From Propioniciclava tarda (lineage in GTDB: Bacteria; Actinomycetota; Actinomycetes; Propionibacteriales; Propionibacteriaceae): a stretch of DNA of 64,000 bases. This document shows, piece by piece, positions 27,664-35,342 of the stretch. Position numbers and translations under genes: made by a program. The stretch covers positions 78,300 to 142,299 of the forward strand of contig NZ_FXTL01000006.1 in assembly GCF_900182665.1 (NCBI RefSeq). Direction: 5' to 3'. The notes below the pieces were generated by a model. It had not been told where the DNA came from. It made no database searches and was given only the letters and a program-made list of their open reading frames with translations. Each line of letters starts with the position of its first letter. The stretch's first letter is position 1.

Positions 27664-28243
27664 ATGGACGAGCTCGTTCGACCACGATCCGGCCCACACC
27701 CGTGCCCTCGCTGCGGACAGCCGGTGAACTACGGCGGGCGCGGACGGCGTCCGATCTGGTGCTCGTCGACGTGCCGGGTTCAGGCATCCATCGAGCGGCG
27801 CGGGAACCGTGTCGTCGGCATCCAACCTCGGCTCGTGTCCGTTATCGATCCGCCGAATAGGTCGCTCCGCCCCACGCCCACCGATGACGAGACGGCCGTC
27901 GCACGCGTCCTGAGAAATCCGGAGTCGGCGCTTGCAGGTCCTGCTGGGCGTTCAGGATCGAGCGAGGGAGGGCGACCCACGATGGGGGCACGTCCTGTCG
28001 GCAGTGACCCCGCCCTCTGATAACTCTCTCCGGCACGCTGCCATCGACGGACCTCAGGCGTCGCTCGAACCACGCTCTACGAGAGCGTCGGCGCACCGCA
28101 GCGTCCAGGAGTGGGCAGCTGACCTGGAGGAGCTCAGGCATGCGCTCGTCTCAGGAGCGGTCTACCAACGCGAGCTCAACGATCTGGCCGTCGCCCTCAA
28201 CGGCGTCCTGGACGCTTTCCGTCGGCGCGCCGAGCACCGCTGA
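27664..28243 (+). pseudogene. Four-cysteine zinc-finger protein, frameshifted
   Basis: The ATG at 27664 starts MDELVRPRSGPHPCPRCGQP and a WCSSTCR half. The CPRC/CSSTC pairs make one zinc finger, a form I know from actinobacterial integrative elements. Near 27930 the frame shifts. The continuing frame reads VLLGVQDRAREGDPRWGHVL and then a helical tail (SVQEWAADLEELRHALVSGA) to a stop at 28243. Joined, the two parts give about 190 residues with sensible continuity (VLRNPESAL to LLGVQDRA). Read alone, either half looks incomplete, so I call it one broken gene. Confidence 0.6.
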
Positions 28244-28300
28244 AGCACGAGGGGCATCCCTGACCACCGACGGCCATCGGCGCCCAACACCCTCAGCGCT

Positions 28301-28319
28301 ATTGCACGTATGTTGCACG
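28301..28319. repeat. TTGCACG tandem site near the right island end
   Basis: ATTGCACGTATGTTGCACG, one base different from 20606-20624, lies about 60 bp inside the right attachment core. Being paired near both ends of the island suggests a recombination or regulatory site rather than chance. Confidence 0.45.
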
Positions 28320-28338
28320 CCTGGCCCCAGGCGAGCAG

Positions 28339-28373
28339 AAACCCCGCCTGAGTTTGCTTGTCAGGCAGGGTTT
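28339..28373 (-). terminator. Terminator hairpin downstream of tRNA-Ala
   Basis: On the minus strand, AAACCCTGCCTGA and TCAGGCGGGGTTT form a stem of about 13 pairs, starting 8 bases after the tRNA 3' end and ending in T-rich sequence. The left copy at 20410 shows that the incoming element brought its own version. Confidence 0.65.
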
Positions 28374-28379
28374 CAACCG

Positions 28380-28405
28380 GGTGGAGCTAAGGGGATTCGA
28401 ACCCC
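28380..28405. other. Right attachment site core (26 bp)
   Basis: Identical to 20451-20476. It covers the T-arm and acceptor 3' strand of the intact tRNA-Ala. Integration here keeps the tRNA complete and leaves the displaced original end 7.9 kb to the left. Confidence 0.85.
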
Positions 28406-28454
28406 TGACCTTCTCATTGCGAACGAGACGCGCTACCAACTGCGCTATAGCCCC
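28382..28454 (-). tRNA. tRNA-Ala (anticodon CGC)
   Basis: The minus strand folds as a 73-nt cloverleaf. GGGGCTA pairs with TAGCTCC (one G-U) and the discriminator is A. The D-arm is GCGC...GCGC, the anticodon loop TTCGCAA gives CGC, and the T-arm is GGGGTTCGAATCCCC. The encoded 3' end reads ACCC, so CCA is added enzymatically. It is the integration target of the 20.5-28.4 kb island. Confidence 0.93.
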
Positions 28455-28524
28455 AGGTGTTGCCGGACGTCTCCGACAGCACGAACACCTTACACCAGCA
28501 CCCCGGACGCCCCAAAAGCCAGCG

Positions 28525-29265
28525 TCACTCGTTGACTGCCCGGTCCCCCCGGCCCTCGGCCACGGGAGGCTCGGGCGAGTCCGCGGTCACGGGGATGCCA
28601 CCGTTCACCGCGGCCACCGGCGCTGACAGGTCGATGGTGCGGACCGTCCGCGGCGCGAGGGGCTTCGACACATACGTGGGCTTCGTGATCGGGATCGGAT
28701 CCCAGAGCGACGACACCGCCTGGATCGGGGCCGTCAGGTCGACGGTCTCCCCGTTGACCACGTCGTCCCCGGCACCCAGCACCGCGATCGACACGGTCTC
28801 CTCGACCTGACCCAGCGACCGAATCGCCGCCGCGCGGGCGTCCAACGACTTTCGCATCTGAACGACCGTCACACGCGCCACACCGACGAACAGCACCAGC
28901 AACCCGACCGGAATCCCGATCGACCACCACGGGACACGTCCGAGATGGACCAAGAGCCCCAGCACGATCCCGGCCACGAGCAGCACGCCGAGCACGATCC
29001 GCCGACGGACGGACGCGCGGGCGTCCACCAAGTCAAGCTCCCGCAGCGCGGCGCGACGGTTCAGCGGCGTCGACACGACGACCGGCGCCTCGACGGCAAC
29101 GTCCAACGGGACGCCACGCCGCACGATCGTCACCGAGGGCGTGATCGGCTCGTCGGAGACGACGTCGTCATACAGCCCGTTCGTCTTGCGGTTCAGCATC
29201 AGGGGAACCAGATAGACGAGCCATGCCAAGGCAAAGGCTACGAAGATCAGTCCGGTCAACCCCAC
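28525..29265 (-). CDS. GlpR/SepX-like divisome membrane protein
   Basis: A protein of 246 residues. An N-terminal helix (GLIFVAFALAWLVYLVPLML) is followed by a basic segment (NRKTNGLYDD). A central helical pair (VLGVLLVAGIVLGLLVHLG and IGIPVGLLVLFVGVARVTVV) precedes a long Pro/Thr-rich cytoplasmic tail. This topology and position, next to a RimJ-type acetyltransferase and a MoeA-like gene, match the actinobacterial GlpR (Corynebacterium) and SepX (Streptomyces) cell-division proteins. The order glp-rimJ-glpR is the one I recall from Corynebacterium glutamicum. Sequence similarity is weak by eye, so synteny carries much of the call. Confidence 0.65.
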   Translation of the reverse strand: MGLTGLIFVAFALAWLVYLVPLMLNRKTNGLYDDVVSDEPITPSVTIVRRGVPLDVAVEAPVVVSTPLNRRAALRELDLVDARASVRRRIVLGVLLVAGIVLGLLVHLGRVPWWSIGIPVGLLVLFVGVARVTVVQMRKSLDARAAAIRSLGQVEETVSIAVLGAGDDVVNGETVDLTAPIQAVSSLWDPIPITKPTYVSKPLAPRTVRTIDLSAPVAAVNGGIPVTADSPEPPVAEGRGDRAVNE

Positions 29266-29337
29266 GCCAGAACCCTAAGTGGGACGCCTCCGCCGCCTTC
29301 GGCCGACACGCCACGGCCCGCCGAACGGCGGCAAGAT

Positions 29338-29949
29338 TCACCGCGCGAGGCGTCCGATCAGCCCTCCCGGACCAACCTCGTCGGCATGGATCGCAAACAT
29401 CTCGTGATCGCGCCAGTCGCCGTCGACGTGCAGATACCGCGGACGCCGTCCCTCGTAGCGCAGCCCCAATTTCTCCACCACGCGCAGCGACTTCGCGTTC
29501 TCGGGCCGGATCGCCACCTCCAGCCGATGCAGTCCCAGCCCGAAGAACAGGTAGTCGCCCGCGAGTGCCAGGGCCGTCGGGACGATCCCGCGTCCGGCCC
29601 ACCGCTGGTCGACCCAGTAGCCGGCCATCGCCCAGCGCGCCGACCCGTAGGTGATCCCCGACACCGTCATCTGCCCTGCGAAGACGTGCCGCGCGCCGGC
29701 GTCCGAGTAGGCGATGGCCCACGGCAGCATCGCGCCCGTACGCGCCTGCCGCGAGAAGTCCCCGACCAGCTGGGGAAACGTGCGTCCGGCGTCCGCGCCC
29801 TCGGGCGGCCGCGTCGCGTCCCACGGACCCGTCCACGCCCCGTTCCGCGCGCGCACCTCGTTCCAGGCCGCCTCGTCCGAGCGGCGGATCGGCCTCAGCC
29901 GGACGGGTCCGTGCTCCAACGTCACCGGCCAGTTCCGGCTGGTGAACAT
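29338..29949 (-). CDS. RimJ-type GNAT N-acetyltransferase
   Basis: A protein of 203 residues from the ATG at 29949, one base after the stop of the MoeA-like gene. The GNAT core shows VRLRPIRRSDEAAWNEVRAR, the acetyl-CoA loop QRWAGRGIVPTALALAGDYL, and HRLEVAIRPENAKSLRVVEK with LGLRYEGRRPRYLHVDG after it. This is the arrangement of RimJ/RimL ribosomal-protein N-terminal acetyltransferases. The true substrate is unknown. It sits between the two proposed division genes and is probably co-transcribed with them. Confidence 0.85.
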   Translation of the reverse strand: MFTSRNWPVTLEHGPVRLRPIRRSDEAAWNEVRARNGAWTGPWDATRPPEGADAGRTFPQLVGDFSRQARTGAMLPWAIAYSDAGARHVFAGQMTVSGITYGSARWAMAGYWVDQRWAGRGIVPTALALAGDYLFFGLGLHRLEVAIRPENAKSLRVVEKLGLRYEGRRPRYLHVDGDWRDHEMFAIHADEVGPGGLIGRLAR

Positions 29950-29950
29950 C

Positions 29951-31267
29951 TCAGGACGCCGTCGCCGCGGCTCCGCGTCCGGGCGACGCGTCGGCGTCCG
30001 GCTGAAGGACGATGCACTCGACGCTCGACCCCGCCGGGAGTTCCGCCCCCGCAGGCAGCCGCACCAGCACATCGGCCCGGAACAGGTCGTAGGCGTGGTC
30101 GTTCCCCGACGACACCGGACGCACCCGTTCGCCCTCGAGGCGCGCCGGCAGATACCGGACGCCGTCGGCGTCCGCCGTCAGGTCCGTAGCCAGGACGCCT
30201 CGCAGCGTCGCCGCGGACGTCGCCCGCGCCCCGAGCCGGTCGAGCAGCGGCCGAACGAACAGGTGATAGCCGACGCACGAGCGCACCGCTCCTGCCGGCA
30301 GCACGAGCGCCGGGATGCGCTCGTCGCCGACGCGGCCGACGGCCAGCGTCTGGCCCCCGTCGACGAGGACGTGGGCCACGTCGACGGTCCCGATGTCGGC
30401 GAGCAGGCCGGCCACCAGGTGCGCGTCGGTGTCGTCCTCGGCAAGCACGACGATGGCGTCCGCGCGGATCACCTGGTCCGCGATCGTCTGCCGGATGACC
30501 GCGGCCTCGCGTCCGACCACGTCGAGCTGGTAGACCGTGGCCCCGTCGCCACGGGCGGCGGCGGTGACGTACGACGTGCCGGAGGCGTACCGCTGAGCGA
30601 TCGAGGTGATCGGCAGGCCGGGCGACACCAGCCCCTCCCCGACCGCGAAGACGACGAGCCGCGGCTTCGGCCGCACCAGGACCTTGTCGAGCCCGATCTC
30701 GGCCAGCAGCGCGATCGAGCGCGCGTCCAGGATGCGTCCGGGACTCATCAGCTTCGCGCCGTCTGCCAACTCCGATCCGCGCACCGCCAGGTGCTGCCCG
30801 ACCGCAGCTTCGCCGACGAACCGCGCGACGCGTCCGGTCGACGTGGCCTCGGACGCCGGCACGACGGCGTCCACTCCGGCCGGAACCGGCGCGCCCTCCG
30901 ACAGCACCACGCACGCCCCGGATGCGACCGCCTCAGCCGGCATGGTGTCGCGGCGATCGATGACACCGACGACGTGCAGGTCGATCGGATGGTCCGGGGT
31001 CGCCCCCACCAGGTTCGCCGCCCGGACGCCGTAGCCGGCGGTCCGCGCGGTGGACACCATCGGCAGGTCGAGGTCGCTGACGATCTCTTCACACAGCGTC
31101 AAGCCCGTGACGTCGTTGATCTGCATGCCGAACGGACGCAGCGCGTCGACGCCGCCCAGCAGGCGGGCCAACTGCTCGTCGGGCGTCCGGCGCGGCAGCG
31201 GGACGTCATCGACGACCGGCTCGACGACCGGCTCGGGCACGGGCTTCTTGCGAGAGAACAGGGCCAT
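29951..31267 (-). CDS. glp: MoeA-like protein, probable Glp (gephyrin-like divisome protein)
   Basis: A protein of 438 residues, the length of MoeA. I chose the ATG at 31267 (MALFSRKKPVPEP). The MoeA domains are present (VLSEGAPVPAGVDAVVPASE; ASGTSYVTAAARGDGATVYQ; LPAGAVRSCVGYHLFVRPLL). The hallmark SAMDGYA of molybdotransferases is replaced by TARTAGYGVRAANL, losing the Met-Asp pair. No molybdenum-cofactor genes lie nearby. In Corynebacterium, Glp is a MoeA homologue repurposed to link FtsZ to the membrane receptor GlpR. Gene order here (Glp, RimJ, GlpR-like) supports that role over cofactor synthesis. Confidence 0.75.
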   Translation of the reverse strand: MALFSRKKPVPEPVVEPVVDDVPLPRRTPDEQLARLLGGVDALRPFGMQINDVTGLTLCEEIVSDLDLPMVSTARTAGYGVRAANLVGATPDHPIDLHVVGVIDRRDTMPAEAVASGACVVLSEGAPVPAGVDAVVPASEATSTGRVARFVGEAAVGQHLAVRGSELADGAKLMSPGRILDARSIALLAEIGLDKVLVRPKPRLVVFAVGEGLVSPGLPITSIAQRYASGTSYVTAAARGDGATVYQLDVVGREAAVIRQTIADQVIRADAIVVLAEDDTDAHLVAGLLADIGTVDVAHVLVDGGQTLAVGRVGDERIPALVLPAGAVRSCVGYHLFVRPLLDRLGARATSAATLRGVLATDLTADADGVRYLPARLEGERVRPVSSGNDHAYDLFRADVLVRLPAGAELPAGSSVECIVLQPDADASPGRGAAATAS

Positions 31268-31421
31268 GGGGTCACGATAGTTACCCCCGAGCAGGACGCC
31301 TCGCAGCACGCCCTGGAGCGGCCGAAATCTGCGCCTGGGTGGGCGCGGGCTGGTCAGGAATAGGGTCCGGGCCGCGGGCCGTTAAGATGGGCGCTCAACA
31401 CCTTTCGACGAGGACGAACGC

Positions 31422-31754
31422 ATGCCCACCTACGAGTACCGCTGCTCGGATTGCACCAACGAGTTCGAGATCGTGCAGAAGTTCAGCGACGCCGCGCTCA
31501 CCGAGTGCCCGGAGTGTGACGGCGATCTGCGCAAGGTCTTCTCGGCGGTCGGCGTTGTCTTCAAGGGCTCGGGCTTCTACGCCACCGACAACCGAACCAA
31601 GGGCACGTCGTCCACGGCCGTTGCGAAAGAGTCGACGAAAGAGTCGTCTGGCGCGAAGGAGTCGACCTCCTCGGATACCGCGTCCACGACCAAGGCTTCG
31701 AAGCCTGACAAGGCGTCGAAGACCGCTTCTACGACGTCCACCCCGGCCGCCTGA
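31422..31754 (+). CDS. FmdB-family zinc-ribbon protein
   Basis: A protein of 110 residues starting MPTYEYRCSDCTNEFEIVQK and continuing ECPECDGDLRKVF: two CxxC pairs forming the FmdB regulatory-type zinc ribbon. FKGSGFYATDNR is also typical. The C-terminal third is a Lys/Ser/Thr-rich low-complexity tail. Members are named after a regulator of formamidase in Methylophilus, but the function here is open. It is followed by the SAF and mscL genes, a common actinobacterial neighbourhood. Confidence 0.9.
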   Translation: MPTYEYRCSDCTNEFEIVQKFSDAALTECPECDGDLRKVFSAVGVVFKGSGFYATDNRTKGTSSTAVAKESTKESSGAKESTSSDTASTTKASKPDKASKTASTTSTPAA

Positions 31755-31809
31755 CGGCCGTCCGATCCGGGCCTGTGGATAACTGACACGGCCCGCCTAA
31801 TGTGTTGAC

Positions 31810-32418
31810 GTGAGAACGTCAGCCCTCCCCCGCGCCGCGGACGCCATCGTCCGCGTCCTCCGTTGGCATCGTCGCTGGATCGCGGCGGTGGCCGCCTTCG
31901 TTGCCGTCTTGGCGCTCGTGGGCCAGTTCCAACCACAGCGGACGCCGACCGTCACGGTCGTTGCGGCGGCGCGCGACCTTCCGGCTGGGACGAAGCTCGC
32001 GGCGTCCGACCTGATCCGGCTCGAGCTGGGGGCCGACGTCGTGCCCTCCGGGTCGGTGGGCGCCCCCGATCGGCTCGCCGGGGCCGTGCTCAACGGTCCA
32101 GTGACGGCGCGCACGCCGATCACGAGCGCCACGGTCGCCACCGGTGCCGCGTTGGCGTCCCCGGGGTTCGTCGTGATGGCCGTCCCGATGCCAAGCGCGG
32201 CGCTGGCCGATGTGGTGAAGGCGGGCAGCCGGATTGATCTCATCGCCTCGAAGGGACCCGTCGCCTCGAACGTGCGGGTGGTCGCTGCGCCAGCGCCGGT
32301 CGCGTCCGGCATGCTGACACCAGCTGAGCGCGTCTTGCTCGTGGAGGTCAGCCTGGACGCCGCAGGTGCGGTCGCCGCCGCGGTCGACTCGGGCACCCTC
32401 ACCGTCACGGTGAGGTAG
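31810..32418 (+). CDS. SAF-domain membrane protein (CpaB-like)
   Basis: A protein of 202 residues from GTG. One transmembrane helix (WIAAVAAFVAVLALVGQF) is followed by an SAF domain (VVAAARDLPAGTKLAASDLI, RTPITSATV). The C-terminal region ends in VDSGTLTVTVR, as in CpaB/FlgA-type proteins. It is not in a pilus operon here, unlike the SAF gene at 41.8 kb. Similar stand-alone SAF proteins precede mscL in other actinobacteria. The role is unknown. Confidence 0.8.
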   Translation: MRTSALPRAADAIVRVLRWHRRWIAAVAAFVAVLALVGQFQPQRTPTVTVVAAARDLPAGTKLAASDLIRLELGADVVPSGSVGAPDRLAGAVLNGPVTARTPITSATVATGAALASPGFVVMAVPMPSAALADVVKAGSRIDLIASKGPVASNVRVVAAPAPVASGMLTPAERVLLVEVSLDAAGAVAAAVDSGTLTVTVR

Positions 32419-32615
32419 GCGCGCCACACGGGGTATCGCAGCAAGCCAGAGCCGTTTCGCTTGGAATTGTTACAAGACTCTCATGCGCCGCTCCCGGTTT
32501 GGTGTGGACGACCAAAAACCGTTCGGGTCATACTTGAGGACGGAATCGCCCCCAGAGCCCCAGATCGGGGCAGTCCCGCAGGAAGCCGACGGGCGGTTCG
32601 ACTGAAAGGTATGAA

Positions 32616-32972
32616 ATGAAGGGTTTTAAGGAATTCTTGATGCGGGGTAACCTGCTCGACCTGGCCGTCGCCGTCGTGATCGGTGGCGCCTTCGGGAAGG
32701 TCGTCGAGGCCTTCACCACGATGTTCATGGACATCCTGGGCATGATCGGCGCTTCGCCGAACTTCTCCAACTACGCCCCCAACGGCATTCACGTGGGCGC
32801 GTTCCTCACTGCCGCGATCTCGTTCGTCATCGTCGCTGCGGTGATCTACTTTTTCGTGATCAAGCCGGTGCAGGCCATCCAGGCTCGCGTCGCCAAGCCC
32901 GAGGTCGAGGTTTCCGCCCCGACCACGGAGGACCTCCTCACCGAGATCCGCGACCTGCTCGCCAAGCGCTGA
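32616..32972 (+). CDS. mscL: Large-conductance mechanosensitive channel
   Basis: A protein of 118 residues with the canonical MscL layout: amphipathic start MKGFKEFLMRGNLLDLAVAV, TM1 through VIGGAFGKVVEAF, a periplasmic loop, TM2 FVIVAAVIYFFVIKPV, and a C-terminal helix ending LLTEIRDLLAKR. It forms a pentameric pore opened by membrane tension to release osmolytes on hypo-osmotic shock. It is followed by a very strong terminator. Confidence 0.96.
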   Translation: MKGFKEFLMRGNLLDLAVAVVIGGAFGKVVEAFTTMFMDILGMIGASPNFSNYAPNGIHVGAFLTAAISFVIVAAVIYFFVIKPVQAIQARVAKPEVEVSAPTTEDLLTEIRDLLAKR

Positions 32973-32988
32973 TCTCAGCCAGCTAGCC

Positions 32989-33026
32989 CACACGGGCCCG
33001 CCACCGATCGGTGGCGGGCCCGTGTG
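32989..33026. terminator. Perfect 38-bp palindromic terminator after mscL
   Basis: The 38 bases are their own reverse complement, with arms beginning CACACGGGCCCGCCACCG, and are followed by TTTT at 33027. It lies between mscL and the convergent gene ending at 33033. The T-run serves mscL; the other side lacks an A-run, so bidirectional use is uncertain. Confidence 0.85.
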
Positions 33027-33032
33027 TTTTGC

Positions 33033-33401
33033 CTAGTGGGGCACGTGGTGGGGCGGCACCTCGGCCAGCAGGCGGCGCTCGTCCGGCGTCAACGCGGTCC
33101 GGCCCGACGGCGGACGGGCAGCGAGGGCGTCCAGGCCCAGCTCGACGCGGACGCGACCCACGGCGGCATGGAACTGGGCCGCCCCGAGTCCAGCCCGCAG
33201 CTCGCTCGGCACGGGGTGCGGCCAGGGCGCTTCGGACGCCTGCGTCGCCAGCGCATGCTCGAGCAGCCGCTCTTGGGTCCAGCCCGCGCGGGCCAGCTCG
33301 TCGGCCAGGAGGGAGGCGTCCGGCGTGCTTCGGGAGGGGAGGTCCAGCCGTTCGCCCACGAGCGCGTACGCCAGGGCGACGTGCCAGTCGGCGTCCGTCA
33401 T
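33033..33401 (-). CDS. Hypothetical protein
   Basis: A protein of 122 residues with no signal or membrane segment: MTDADWHVALAYALVGERLD, ELARAGWTQERLLEHALATQ, FHAAVGRVRVELGLDALAAR. It is mostly helical. Its start overlaps the end of the pyrophosphorylase gene by four bases (ATGA), so it is co-translated with it. I do not recognise the family. It could be a regulator or partner of the nucleotide-sugar enzyme. Confidence 0.7.
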   Translation of the reverse strand: MTDADWHVALAYALVGERLDLPSRSTPDASLLADELARAGWTQERLLEHALATQASEAPWPHPVPSELRAGLGAAQFHAAVGRVRVELGLDALAARPPSGRTALTPDERRLLAEVPPHHVPH

Positions 33402-34774
33402 GCGTCGCCCAGGGCTCCGCCAGGAACGGACGCCGGCGCTCCGGCCTCCGGGATCGTGACGTCACCGACGATGGTCACGGGCTGGTCGAAGGTCCAGGCA
33501 CCGCGGACGGTGAGCGATCGCGCTTGCCTCAGGGACGGAACCACCGGCACGAGCCGCTCGAAGTCGTCGACGAGCCGGTAGGGAGCACCCAGGTCCACGC
33601 GCGGCTGGTCCGGGACGGTGGCGCGCGGGACGGCGTCCGGGCCGAAGTCGAAGACGTCGGAGCGCAGCAGGAGCAGCTCGTTCGTCCCCTTGACCGGCAG
33701 GAAGCGGTCGCGGCCGACGGCGATGGCGCGCGCCCCCGGGAACACCTCGATGGCAGCGCCCATCGCGGTCTCGAGCTGCAGCACCGGCGTCGAGGTGGGA
33801 TCCGCGGGATCGACCGTCTTGCGGTTGACGATCAGCGGCAGGCCGAGGACGGCGCCGTGGCGCGCGAACCGGTCTGCGAGGGCGCGCAGGTCGAGCCACA
33901 GGTTGTTGGCGTGGAAGTACGGATGGCGGTGCTCGTCGGTGAAGAAGTCCATCTCGTCGGGCGCCGTCTGAGCGGTGTCGCGCAGGATCAACTGGCCGTC
34001 CGATCGCCGGACCGCGAGGTGGCCGCCTTTGCGATCGTTCGGCGTGCGGACGCACACCTCGGCCGCGTACGGCGCGCCGCTCGCGGCGAACCAGCCCGCG
34101 AGCGTCGCGTTCGGGCCGGCGCCCAGGTTGTCGCCGTTGGCCAGGGACGCGTAGCGAAAGCCCTTGTCAAGGAGGTCTTCGAGAATGCCCGACGCCTCCA
34201 GCGCGACATAGATGTCGCCGTGCCCCGGCGGGCACCACTCGAGCTCGGGATCGTCCGGCCAGGCAACCGGCTCGAACGTCTGGGCGTCAATCTTCGGGAT
34301 GGCGTTCTGGACGAAATCGAGCGGCAGACCTTCGACCGCGAGGTCGCCGTACCGAGCCAGGTGGGCGAGGGTGTCGTCCCTGGTCCGGAAGCTGTTCATG
34401 AACAGCAGCGGCAGCCGGACGCCGTGGGCGCGGCGCGCGTGCAGCACCTGGGCGACCTGCAGATCGAGGAAATTCTTGCCGTCGCGGACGCTCAGCAGCG
34501 ACTTCGCGCGATCGAGCCCCATGGAGGTGCCGAGTCCGCCGTTGAGCTTGATCATGACGGTCTGGGCCAGGGCCTGGCGGGCGGCGTCCGGGTCGATCTG
34601 GACGCCGGCGAGCGACTCCGGCGCCGTCAACGGCTCGATAGACGCCTCGGCGATGATGCCGGTAGCTCCGGATCGGGCGAGTTCGAAGTAGTGCGCGAAA
34701 CTGTCGATGGCTCCGGGCGCGACGCCACGGTCGCGCATCTTGGCTTGTGCCCGGTCGAGTGCTGTCTGCGCCAT
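33398..34774 (-). CDS. UTP-glucose-1-phosphate uridylyltransferase (UDPGP family)
   Basis: A protein of 458 residues. I chose the ATG at 34774. The UDPGP (eukaryotic-type) fold is shown by the uridine-binding loop VMIKLNGGLGTSMGLDRAKS, then FLDLQVAQ, PLLFMNSFRT, EWCPPGHGDIYVAL, and SLANGDNLGAGPNATLAGWF. It makes UDP-glucose from UTP and glucose-1-phosphate for wall and glycan precursors. This is not the short bacterial GalU form. A galU-type gene next to the glp cluster is also a common actinobacterial arrangement. Confidence 0.88.
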   Translation of the reverse strand: MAQTALDRAQAKMRDRGVAPGAIDSFAHYFELARSGATGIIAEASIEPLTAPESLAGVQIDPDAARQALAQTVMIKLNGGLGTSMGLDRAKSLLSVRDGKNFLDLQVAQVLHARRAHGVRLPLLFMNSFRTRDDTLAHLARYGDLAVEGLPLDFVQNAIPKIDAQTFEPVAWPDDPELEWCPPGHGDIYVALEASGILEDLLDKGFRYASLANGDNLGAGPNATLAGWFAASGAPYAAEVCVRTPNDRKGGHLAVRRSDGQLILRDTAQTAPDEMDFFTDEHRHPYFHANNLWLDLRALADRFARHGAVLGLPLIVNRKTVDPADPTSTPVLQLETAMGAAIEVFPGARAIAVGRDRFLPVKGTNELLLLRSDVFDFGPDAVPRATVPDQPRVDLGAPYRLVDDFERLVPVVPSLRQARSLTVRGAWTFDQPVTIVGDVTIPEAGAPASVPGGALGDA

Positions 34775-35240
34775 GCGGCCCAATGTAGTGGGGCCGCTCG
34801 CAGGCGACCTGGCAGCGGGGGTTAAATGAGAAAGAGAGCGACGCCGGCCGAAGGGCTAGAAGCCGTCTACCCACCCCCAGGAGACATCAACAGCCTGGCG
34901 TCGCTCTCATCACCAAAGATTACGCGTCGAACGGGGATGCGCAAGTCCTCTCGCTGGGGGACACGCGCCGAATTTTCATCCGCGGAGGGGATGTGTACCC
35001 CGGGTAGCTGTCCCCTCCTGCTGTTAGGCCTTGTCAGCGCCCGGTGACCGCGGTGGAGGGAGGCGGACTAAGTGGACAGTTATCGGACGCCCCAGGCTAG
35101 ATGATGAGACGCGGCGGCGTCCGGGGCGGGCGGCTGGTGAGCGCCCATCCGGATCCTCAGCGGGTCGACACCGTGCCGGAGGGTGCCGAGGTTGATCGGG
35201 AAATTGCGGGGCCATCAGGCACATCCGACAGGACGATGCG
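34775..35240. other. Gene-free stretch with two hairpins upstream of the ICE
   Basis: No convincing ORF. GAGAGCGACGCC (34831-34842) and GGCGTCGCTCTC (34898-34909) can pair across a 55-base loop. GGAGGGGA (34984) and TCCCCTCC (35011) close a second hairpin. I tested these against SRP RNA, 6C RNA and common riboswitch consensuses from memory and found no match. A leader or small RNA for the pyrophosphorylase gene is possible. Confidence 0.4.
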
Positions 35241-35289
35241 TGGCGACCCCAGCAAGATTCGAACTTGCGACACAAGGTTTAGGAAACCT
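35241..35289 (-). other. 3' half of tRNA-Arg(CCT): left attachment site of the ICE
   Basis: The minus strand reads AGGTTTCCTAAACCT (anticodon arm, loop TTCCTAA, anticodon CCT), then the T-arm GCAAGTTCGAATCTTGC, then TGGGGTCG and an encoded CCA. Beyond the anticodon stem the D-arm and 5' acceptor strand are missing. This is the displaced 3' end left by integration. The intact tRNA should lie at the far right end of the element, outside this window. Confidence 0.8.
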
Positions 35290-35342
35290 CGGTGATTCCT
35301 GATCTGACTTCGTACAACATCCTAAGAGTTCAGATTCGTGCG

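Larger units (their letters stand above)
20477..28405. mobile_element. 7.9-kb integrative island in tRNA-Ala(CGC)
   Basis: The segment is bounded by 26-bp direct repeats of the tRNA 3' end, with a longer imperfect match of about 71 bp including the terminator hairpin. A tyrosine integrase gene lies next to the left end. Contents: integrase (frameshifted), NYN-STAND operon, ISL3-type transposase, RHH/toxin pair, small HTH gene and zinc-finger gene. There is no conjugation or virion gene, so it is a cargo island or a satellite. The broken integrase suggests it can no longer move unaided. Confidence 0.82.

Noticed and set aside
34826..35047. Small open frame (73 codons) and SRP-RNA-like hairpin
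   Set aside because: The frame has no ribosome site or recognisable motif, and the hairpin lacks the conserved SRP loop sequence.
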